Assembly (NCBI GenBank): GCA_016213205.1
Contig: JACRAZ010000024.1
Location: 1-64,000, forward strand
DNA from: Burkholderiales bacterium
GTDB lineage: Bacteria; Pseudomonadota; Gammaproteobacteria; Burkholderiales; Burkholderiaceae_C
DNA: 64,000 nucleotides
Direction: 5' to 3'
Within the stretch, counting starts at the first letter, position 1; every line of letters starts with the position of its first letter. A program made the position numbers and the translations under genes. Shown piece by piece: positions 56,570 to 64,000 of this stretch. Under the pieces are notes generated by a model. The model made no database searches, was not told where the DNA came from, and was given only the letters and a program-made list of their open reading frames with translations.

Positions 56570-59284
56570 TCAGCCCATTGGTTCCAGCAGCCCCAGGATG
56601 CGTGCGCGCTGCACCACCTGCTTGCGCGTGCCCGCGTCGAGCTTGGCGAACAGGTTCTTCATGTGCCACTTGATGGTTTCTTCCCCCACCTGCATGGCCA
56701 GGCCGATTTCCTTGTTCGACAGGTTGCGCGCCGCGAGTTCGAGCACCTCGCGCTCCTTGGGGGTGAGCGCGAGGCTGGGCGTGGCGCGCGGCGAGGCACC
56801 GGCGCGCGCCGGCACAACACCCATCGGAGCACCCAGCGGCGCCACCAGCGGCCCGGCGCTGGCCGCCGGCAGCGCGCCGGGCTCGCGCCCGAGCTGGCGC
56901 ACCCAGTCGCCCAGCTGCGGGTGCGCATCGGAGAACACGCGCAGCAGGCCGTAGGTGGCGGCCAGGTCCACCGCTTCGCGCGCCAGGTCTTGCGCACGTT
57001 CGCCGCAGCGGTCCAGCGCCAGCGCGCGCAGCCCCAGCAGCTCGATGCGCAGGCGGCCCATCTTCAGCCCGCGGGCCAGCGCCTCGGCACGCGCCAGCGG
57101 CGCCAGCGCGGCGCGCCACTCCTGCGCGGCGATGGCGGCATGGCCCTGCGCCAGCTCACGCAGCACCTGCACGCTGCGGCGCCACAGCCGGCCCTGCGGC
57201 AGCGCGGGGTCGGCCAGCAGCGTGTCGATCTGATCGCACAGCGCGCGGCAGGTTTCGGGGCGGAAGCGGCGCGCATGCATGCGCACCTGGTCCACCAGGC
57301 TGGCGATGCACAGCCGCGGCAGCCGCCGCAGCACACCCACCGCGTGCAGCGCGCCCAGCAGTTCCAGCGCGCGGTTCTCGGCGCCTTCGGCCATGGCGAT
57401 GCGTGCCATCGTGCGGTAGCCCAACAGCACGGTTTCGGGCAGGCCGCTGCGTTCCAGCACATCGAGCCGGTGGGCCAGCAGCGCGGCGGCGTCGGCCGGG
57501 CGCTGGCGTTCCCACACCGCGGCGGCCAGCAGCGCGGCCAGCATGCAGGTGAAGGGGCTGCGGCGGCCCAGCTCGGCCTCGGCGCGGGCCAGCGTGGGCT
57601 GCAGCAGTTGTTCGGCCAGCAGCACCTGGCCCTCCCACAGGTAGCTGAGGCCGACGATGAAATCACGCCAGCCGCCCAGGTAGCCCTGCGCCTGGCCGGC
57701 CTGGGTGCGCGGCGCCTGCTGCTGGCGCTGCCGGGCCAGCTCGGGCTCGCCCTCGATCAGGGTGCGGAAGGCGCTGCGGTTGGCATGCACCTGCAGCAGC
57801 AGCGGGTCCTGCAGCGGCGGCGCCTGGGCCCAGGGGTCGTGCAGCTCGGCAAAGCGGTCGGGGTCGTCGGCGAAGACCGCGGCGCCGCTGAGGATCAGCG
57901 CGCATTCGCAGCGCAGCGCGTCGTCCACCGCCGGTTGCGCGAGGATGCGGGCCACCAGGCGGCCGGCTTCGTCGTGCCGCTCGCTGAGCGCCAGCGACCA
58001 GGCCGCGGCCAGCAGCAGGCGCGGGCGGCGGTCGAGTTCGGCCTCGGGCAGGCGCGCGAGCCAGTCCAGCACCGTGCCCTGGCGGCCACGCGCCATCAAC
58101 GCGTCGTAGAGGCTGCGTTCGGCCAGTTCGTAGGCCAGCGCATGCTGGCCGGCCGCCAGCGCATGCTGCGCCGCGGCCTCGAGCTGGCCATGCGCGGCCA
58201 GCCATTGCGCAGCGCGGGCGTGCAGCGTGGCCTGCGCTTCGGCCGGCAGTGCGCACAGGTGCAGGCGCAGCCGCTCGCGCGCCAGCGAGTGCATGCGCAG
58301 CCAGTCGCTGTGCTCGCTGGCCGCGAACACGGGCGTGTCGCGCACCAGGCGGGCCAGGCGCTGGGCCGCATCGGGCTCGCCGGTGAGCGCCACGCACAGA
58401 TCGGGGTGCAGGTGGTCCGGCAGCGCCATGCGGGTCAGGAAGGCCGCATCGGCCGGGTCCAGCCGGGCCAGCAGCAGCTCCACCAGGTGGTTGCGCAGCT
58501 CGGCGCCGGGCGCGGCCATGGCCTGCAGGGCGGCGCGCGGGTCGTTGCCGGCACCGATGATCGACAGCGCCAGCTGCAGGCCCAGCGGCCAGCCTTCGGT
58601 GAGCTCGTGCAGGCGCGCTGCACTGTCGGGGTCGACACGGCTGCCGAAGCGGGTGCGCACCAGTTCCAGCGTTTCGTCGAGCTGGAAACGCAGCGGGGCC
58701 GGGCCCAGCATCACGCACTGGCCGTAGGCCACCAGGTCGTCCAGCCCCAGCGCGCAATCGGGCCGCGCGGCGATCACCACCCGCAGGTTCGGCGGTGCGT
58801 TGCGCACCAGGTAGGCCAGCGCCTCGCGCGCGGGCTCGGGCAGGCGCTCGGCTTCGTCGACGATGAGCACGGTGTTCAGCGCGGTCTGCGCCAGCTCGGC
58901 CAGCCAGGCGGTGATGCCTTCCAGGCCGCCGGCCCCACCGGCGGCACCTTCGAGCAGCGTGTGGCCGAACCCCGGCCGGCCGGCGCCCAGGCGCAGCGCC
59001 AGCACCAGGCTGTGCAGCAGGCGCTGCGGGTCCGGCTGCGCCGGGGCCGAGACCCAGGCCACCACCGCGCCCTGCGCCAGGTGCTCGCGCCGCCATTGCG
59101 CCAGCAGCGAGGTCTTGCCGAAGCCGGCCGGGGCCTGCACCAGCAGGGCCGGCACATCGCGCCAGCGCTCGTCGCTGGCCAGCAGGCGCGCGCGTGCGAC
59201 CAGGTGGCGCGGCACGCGGGGCGGCGTCACGCGCAGCAGCAGGTCGTCGGCAGCGGGGCCGCCCGGGGGCGCGGTGGTGGCCAT
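56570..59284 (-). CDS. MalT-like LuxR-family transcriptional regulator (LAL type)
   Basis: The 904-residue ATP-dependent regulator has Walker A at 51-58 (VQAPAGFGKTSLLAQW), an NB-ARC-like domain with LIVDEAERLPEPAREALAYL, a long TPR-like helical region (about 350-790) and a C-terminal LuxR HTH (about 835-900: LTPKEREVLELAARNLSNKE, VGEETIKWHMKNLFAKL). It lies upstream of and on the same strand as the TauD/BKACE/transport run and is its likely activator. Similar regulators are also reported near DUF1302/DUF1329 genes, so the plus-strand module could be another target (inference). Confidence 0.92.
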   Translation of the reverse strand: MATTAPPGGPAADDLLLRVTPPRVPRHLVARARLLASDERWRDVPALLVQAPAGFGKTSLLAQWRREHLAQGAVVAWVSAPAQPDPQRLLHSLVLALRLGAGRPGFGHTLLEGAAGGAGGLEGITAWLAELAQTALNTVLIVDEAERLPEPAREALAYLVRNAPPNLRVVIAARPDCALGLDDLVAYGQCVMLGPAPLRFQLDETLELVRTRFGSRVDPDSAARLHELTEGWPLGLQLALSIIGAGNDPRAALQAMAAPGAELRNHLVELLLARLDPADAAFLTRMALPDHLHPDLCVALTGEPDAAQRLARLVRDTPVFAASEHSDWLRMHSLARERLRLHLCALPAEAQATLHARAAQWLAAHGQLEAAAQHALAAGQHALAYELAERSLYDALMARGRQGTVLDWLARLPEAELDRRPRLLLAAAWSLALSERHDEAGRLVARILAQPAVDDALRCECALILSGAAVFADDPDRFAELHDPWAQAPPLQDPLLLQVHANRSAFRTLIEGEPELARQRQQQAPRTQAGQAQGYLGGWRDFIVGLSYLWEGQVLLAEQLLQPTLARAEAELGRRSPFTCMLAALLAAAVWERQRPADAAALLAHRLDVLERSGLPETVLLGYRTMARIAMAEGAENRALELLGALHAVGVLRRLPRLCIASLVDQVRMHARRFRPETCRALCDQIDTLLADPALPQGRLWRRSVQVLRELAQGHAAIAAQEWRAALAPLARAEALARGLKMGRLRIELLGLRALALDRCGERAQDLAREAVDLAATYGLLRVFSDAHPQLGDWVRQLGREPGALPAASAGPLVAPLGAPMGVVPARAGASPRATPSLALTPKEREVLELAARNLSNKEIGLAMQVGEETIKWHMKNLFAKLDAGTRKQVVQRARILGLLEPMG

Positions 59285-59332
59285 GTCCGAATCATGGTAC
59301 CGCCGGGCCTGGGTGCGCCTGCTTCGGGCTTG

Positions 59333-59352
59333 CCCCCCCGCCGGGGGGAGGG
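59333..59352. repeat. C-run/G-run palindrome (REP-like)
   Basis: CCCCCCCGCCGGGGGGAG lies in the divergent region between the LuxR gene and the USP gene. It matches in type the C-tract/G-tract elements at 17450-17603, 37190-37240 and 56490-56510, so it belongs to a dispersed extragenic family. Confidence 0.5.
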
Positions 59353-59455
59353 TGGGCGCGGCGCGCGCTGCCTAGCATGAACTCCATTGGCCGAGCCTGC
59401 GTTGCTGCGCCTCGGCTGCCCTGAACCTGTGTGCGTCAGCGCTGGAGGCGGCCTC

Positions 59456-60490
59456 ATGTATCAACACCTGCTGGTGCCCGTGGATGGCACGGACCTGTCC
59501 GTTGAAGTGGTGGGCCAGGCCGTGGGGCTGGCCCGCTGGCTGGGTGCGCGCATCACCTTCTTCCATGCCACGCCGGACCACGCGGCCTCGCTGCAGGGCG
59601 ATGCCGAGGCCTTGCGCCTGGCCGCACCGCAGGAATACGACTACGCCTACCGGGGCCGCGCACGCGAGCTGCTGGCCAAGGCCGAAGCCGCTGCGCGCGC
59701 CTGCGGCGTGCCCTGCGACGCGCTGCACACCACCGACGACCAGCCCGCGCGGGCCATCGTGGCCGCCGCACGCAGCACCGGCTGCGACCTGATCTTCATG
59801 GCCTCGCACGGCAGCCGCACGCGCCTGGGCATGGCCCTGGCCTCCGAGACCTTGACGGTGCTGATGAACGCCGGCCTGCCGGTGCTGGTGGCCGCCACGC
59901 GCGACCCACCGGCGCCGGCGCGTGCCATCGGCATCATCCGCGACGAGCACCGCTCGCTGGCCGCGGTGCTGCATGCCTGGGGCCATGCGCTGGCCGAGGC
60001 CCGCACGCAGGGCGGCGCTGCCGATGCGGTGCTGATGCAGGCCATCCTGCGCTACCTGCAGCAGTTTCCCGTGGCGCTGCACCACCCGAAGGAGGACGAG
60101 TACCTGTTCCGCCGCCTGCGCAAGCGCAGCCCGGCGCTGGCGGTGGAGCTGGACGAACTCGAACGCCAGCACGAGCGTGACCGCCAGTGGGTGGCCGAGC
60201 TGGCGCTAGCCGTGCAGGCGCTGGCCGATGCGCCCGACGACGACGCCCGCGTGCACCGCAGCCTCGCGCTGGAACAGGCCGTCACCCGCTACACCGCCTT
60301 CGTGTGGGAGCACCTGGGCCGCGAGGAAGGCGTGATCCTGCCCGCCGCGCAGCGCGTGCTGACGGCCGCGGACTGGGTGGCCATCGACGCCGCCTTTGCG
60401 CAGAACGAGGACCCGCGCTTCAGCGGGTCGAGCGAGCGCGAGCTGCGGCAGCTGTTCTCGCGCATCGTGAACCTGGCGGGTACCCGGTAG
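59456..60490 (+). CDS. Universal stress protein-hemerythrin fusion
   Basis: The 344-residue protein starts at ATG 59456 after CTGGAGG. Residues 1-150 are a UspA domain (YQHLLVPVDGTDLSVEVVGQ, ending in CDLIFMASHGSRTRLGM, the nucleotide-binding G-x2-G-type loop). Residues about 155-330 form a hemerythrin-like four-helix bundle with DEHRSLAAVL, HHPKEDEYLF, RQHERDRQW and WEHLGREEGVILP, which supply the usual His/Glu iron ligands. It may sense oxygen or nitric oxide and couple this to stress adaptation. Confidence 0.9.
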   Translation: MYQHLLVPVDGTDLSVEVVGQAVGLARWLGARITFFHATPDHAASLQGDAEALRLAAPQEYDYAYRGRARELLAKAEAAARACGVPCDALHTTDDQPARAIVAAARSTGCDLIFMASHGSRTRLGMALASETLTVLMNAGLPVLVAATRDPPAPARAIGIIRDEHRSLAAVLHAWGHALAEARTQGGAADAVLMQAILRYLQQFPVALHHPKEDEYLFRRLRKRSPALAVELDELERQHERDRQWVAELALAVQALADAPDDDARVHRSLALEQAVTRYTAFVWEHLGREEGVILPAAQRVLTAADWVAIDAAFAQNEDPRFSGSSERELRQLFSRIVNLAGTR

Positions 60491-60568
60491 CTCTGCAGCG
60501 CCTGGCAGCTGCAGCGCCCGGTAGCTGCGGCGACCGGGGCGCGACGGCGCCCCGTATGATCCCGGCCC

Positions 60569-61144
60569 ATGATCGGCAGGCTCACGGGCGTCATTGCGGA
60601 GAAATCGCCCCCGCAGGTGCTCATCGATGTCAACGGCGTGGGCTACGAGGTCGACGTGCCGATGTCGAGCTTCTACAACCTGCCCGCGCTGGGCGAGCGC
60701 ACGACGCTGCTCACCCATTTCGTGGTGCGCGAGGACGCGCAACTGCTCTACGGCTTCCTCACCCACGAGGAGCGCGCCACCTTCCGGCAGCTCATCCGCA
60801 TCTCGGGCGTCGGTCCGCGCACCGCGTTGTCCATCCTGTCGGGCCTGTCGGTCGGCGAGCTGAGCCAGGCCGTGATGCAGCAGCAGGCCGGCCGGCTGGT
60901 GAAGGTGCCCGGCATCGGCAAGAAGACCGCCGAACGGCTGCTGCTGGAGCTCAAGGGCAAGCTCGGGCCGGACCTCGCCACGCCGGGCGCCGCGGTGGCC
61001 AGCGATGCGCAGGCCGACATCGTGCAGGCGCTGATGGCGCTGGGCTACAACGAGCGCGAGGCCGCGGCCGCGCTGAAGGCGCTGCCGCCTGACATCGGCG
61101 TTTCCGAGGGCATCAAGCAGGCGCTGAAAGCCTTGTCGCGCTGA
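60569..61144 (+). CDS. ruvA: Holliday junction helicase subunit RuvA
   Basis: RuvA binds the Holliday junction and guides RuvB. The 191-residue protein has the N-terminal OB fold ([30 protein letters not shown]), two helix-hairpin-helix motifs ([39 protein letters not shown]) and the C-terminal RuvB-binding domain ([20 protein letters not shown]). ruvB follows 53 bp downstream. The usual ruvC neighbour is not upstream here. Confidence 0.97.
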   Translation: MIGRLTGVIAEKSPPQVLIDVNGVGYEVDVPMSSFYNLPALGERTTLLTHFVVREDAQLLYGFLTHEERATFRQLIRISGVGPRTALSILSGLSVGELSQAVMQQQAGRLVKVPGIGKKTAERLLLELKGKLGPDLATPGAAVASDAQADIVQALMALGYNEREAAAALKALPPDIGVSEGIKQALKALSR

Positions 61145-61197
61145 GGTGGGGGCGCCGCCGTTGTGGCGCCCAAGGCTTCAGGTGGACAATCGGCTGT

Positions 61198-62262
<1,065 letters not shown>

Positions 62263-62289
62263 AGCGCCCCCTTTGGGGTGGGCCGGCGG

Positions 62290-63255
62290 CTACTCGGCCG
62301 GCTGCCCGCGCCGCCGCTGCCAGGCCAGCAGTTCGCCGATGAAGCCGCGGCGGAAGCCCACCACGCAGACGACGAAGATCACGCCGATGATCACGGTGAC
62401 CCAGGAGCCCACGCGGTCGGCCAGGAAGTTCTGCAGGCCGATGATCGTGAATGCGCCCAGCACCGGCCCGACGAAGGTGCCCATGCCGCCCAGCAGCGTC
62501 ATCAGCACCACCTCGCCGGAGAGCGACCAGTGCGCATCGGACAGCGTGGCGAAGCCCAGCACCAGCGTCTTCAGCGAGCCGGCCAGCCCCGCCAGCGTGG
62601 TGGACAGCACAAAGGCCAGCAGCTTGTAGCGGTCGACGTCGTAGCCCAGCGAGATGGCGCGCGGCTCGTTCTCGCGGATGGCCTTCAGGATCTGCCCGTA
62701 GGGCGAATGCACGATGCGGATGATGCCCAGGAACACCGCCACGAACACGGCCAGCACCACGTAGTACATGACCACGTCGTTGGCCAGCGAGAGCACGCCG
62801 AACAGCTTGCCGCGCTGCACGCCCTGCAGCCCGTCCTCGCCGCCGGTGAAGGGCGCCTGCAGCCAGACGAAATAGACCATCTGCGCCATCGCCAGCGTGA
62901 TCATCGCGAAGTAGATGCCCTGGCGGCGGATGGCGATGGCCCCGACGACGAGCCCGATCAGCCCCGCGCCCAGCGTGCCCGCGAGCACGCCGAGCTCCGG
63001 CGACAACCCCGCCGACTTGACCAGCCAACCCGTGAAATACGCGGCCGCGCCCAGGTAGGCCGCGTGCCCGAAGGACAGCAGCCCGGTGAAGCCCAGCAGC
63101 AGGTTGAAGGCGCAGGCGAAGATCGCGAAGCACAGCGCCTTCATCATGAAGATCGGGTACAGCCCGATGAAGGGCGCGGCCAGCAGCAGCACCAGGCCCG
63201 CGGCCCAGGCCCAGCGCGCGCGGCGCGAGAGTTCGGTGTCGGTCACGGCACCCAT
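62290..63255 (-). CDS. livM: Branched-chain amino acid ABC transporter permease LivM
   Basis: The 321-residue permease starts at ATG 63255, with the start overlapping the livH stop by one base (TGATG). It has FNLLLGFTGLLSFGHAAYLG, AIRRQGIYFAMITLAMAQMV, GGEDGLQGV and the coupling segment IRENEPRAISLGYDVDRYKL. With LivH, an ATPase pair and a binding protein outside the window, it imports branched-chain amino acids or similar compounds. Confidence 0.94.
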   Translation of the reverse strand: MGAVTDTELSRRARWAWAAGLVLLLAAPFIGLYPIFMMKALCFAIFACAFNLLLGFTGLLSFGHAAYLGAAAYFTGWLVKSAGLSPELGVLAGTLGAGLIGLVVGAIAIRRQGIYFAMITLAMAQMVYFVWLQAPFTGGEDGLQGVQRGKLFGVLSLANDVVMYYVVLAVFVAVFLGIIRIVHSPYGQILKAIRENEPRAISLGYDVDRYKLLAFVLSTTLAGLAGSLKTLVLGFATLSDAHWSLSGEVVLMTLLGGMGTFVGPVLGAFTIIGLQNFLADRVGSWVTVIIGVIFVVCVVGFRRGFIGELLAWQRRRGQPAE

Positions 63256-64000
63256 CACTTTTCCTTGCCGAACAGGCCCGCGGGCCGGATCATCAGCACG
63301 ATGGCCATGATGACGAAGACCACGATGCTCGAGGCCTCGGGGTAGAACACCTTGGTCAGGCCCTCGATCAGCCCCAGCGCCACGCCGGTGAGGATGGAGC
63401 CCAGGATCGAGCCCATGCCGCCGATGACCACCACCGCGAACACCACGATGATCAGGTTGCTGCCCATCAGCGGCGTGATCTGGATCACCGGGGCGGCCAG
63501 CACGCCGGCCATCGCGGCCAGGCCCGCGCCGGCGCCGTAGGTGAGCATCACCATCAGCGGCACATTCACGCCGAAGGCCTGCACCAGCTTCGGGTTCTCG
63601 GTGCCGGCACGCAGGTAGGAGCCCAGGCGCGTGCGCTCGATCAGCCACCAGGTGGCCAGGCAGATCAGCAGCGAGGCGAAGACCACGAAGCCGCGGTAGT
63701 TGGGCAGCACCATGAACCCCAGGTTGGTGGCGCCCTGCAGCGCGTCGGGCACCGCGTACTGCTGGCCCGAGACGCCGAACTGCTCGCGGAACAGGCCTTC
63801 GGCGATCAGCGCCAGGCCGAAGGTGAGCAGCAGGCCGTAGATCGGGTCGATGTTGTACAGCTGCTTGAGCAGCGTGCGCTCGACCAGCACGCCGAGCGCG
63901 CCCACCACCACCGGCGCGATCAGCAGCGCCCACCAGAAGCCGATGCCGAACTTCTCCATCGCGAACCACGCGACGTAGGCGCCGATCATGTACAGCGCGC
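63255..64000 (-). CDS. livH: Branched-chain amino acid ABC transporter permease LivH (5' end beyond window)
   Basis: The frame is open to the window edge, and the first visible residues ALYMIGAYVAWF are internal to LivH, so the N-terminus lies to the right. Typical parts are KQLYNIDPIYGLLLTFGLAL, RAGTENPKLVQAFGVNVPLM, GAGAGLAAMAGVLAAP and VFAVVVIGGMGSILGS. It partners LivM, which follows with a 1-nt overlap. Confidence 0.93.
   Translation of the reverse strand, partial: ALYMIGAYVAWFAMEKFGIGFWWALLIAPVVVGALGVLVERTLLKQLYNIDPIYGLLLTFGLALIAEGLFREQFGVSGQQYAVPDALQGATNLGFMVLPNYRGFVVFASLLICLATWWLIERTRLGSYLRAGTENPKLVQAFGVNVPLMVMLTYGAGAGLAAMAGVLAAPVIQITPLMGSNLIIVVFAVVVIGGMGSILGSILTGVALGLIEGLTKVFYPEASSIVVFVIMAIVLMIRPAGLFGKEK

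Overview
The window is a high-GC chromosome segment from a betaproteobacterium, most likely Burkholderiales of the Rubrivivax/Leptothrix/Ideonella type. The evidence is the 5' part of a 16S rRNA gene whose variable regions read like that group, the dacC-dat-ybeD-lipB-lipA neighbourhood, the hemJ-hemB pair, and LivHM transporters. No transposase, integrase, phage gene or CRISPR array was seen. The first 6 kb (rRNA, PTS genes, MFS) looks less GC-biased at third codon positions than the rest; this was judged by eye.

Layout: (1) 1-825: 5' end of an rrn operon on the minus strand, with leader, boxA and two sigma70-like promoters. (2) 826-6262, minus: regulatory PTS genes (EI, HPr, mannose-family EIIA), an MFS transporter and a lipoprotein; HPr and EI are separated by 1.1 kb without a clear gene. 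(3) 6431-8685: a degenerate kinase/receiver protein, a DUF4197 protein and a TlpA-like thioredoxin. (4) 8733-14797, minus: lipA, lipB, a cupin/ECF-sigma pair inserted between lipB and ybeD, ybeD, D-amino acid aminotransferase and a DD-carboxypeptidase. (5) 14807-18888: hydrolase, thioredoxin-like ferredoxin, VanZ protein, hemJ, a candidate small RNA, and hemB. (6) 18908-22997: ybeY-phoH and a divergent 7TM histidine kinase with a LuxR-type regulator.

(7) 23049-33762, minus: a nearly contiguous chemosensory operon: an HTH-receiver regulator, a membrane MCP-like protein carrying a CheZ-like motif, cheY, STAS, cheA, a classical MCP, cheW, cheR, cheB and a receiver-EAL phosphodiesterase. Several genes overlap by ATGA, so the output probably includes c-di-GMP. 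A large hybrid kinase (33837-37097) follows. (8) 37315-44027, plus: a DUF1302/DUF1329/YCF48-like/MMPL operon that looks like an envelope transport system for a hydrophobic substrate. (9) 44055-48970, minus: a GGDEF-EAL protein and a secreted subtilase ending in hexapeptide repeats. (10) 49210-59284, minus: a catabolic and transport run (TctC-type binding protein, YeiH, MFS, quinone oxidoreductase, alpha/beta hydrolase, BKACE, TauD dioxygenase) headed by a MalT-like LuxR regulator. (11) 59456-64000: USP-hemerythrin fusion, ruvAB, and livM and livH (livH cut by the window edge).

The most interesting signals are the MCP/CheZ-like fusion in the chemosensory operon, the candidate small RNA between hemJ and hemB with a CCUCC loop, the DUF1302-DUF1329-YCF48-MMPL module, the subtilase hexad tail, and several short iteron or inverted-repeat clusters at gene starts.
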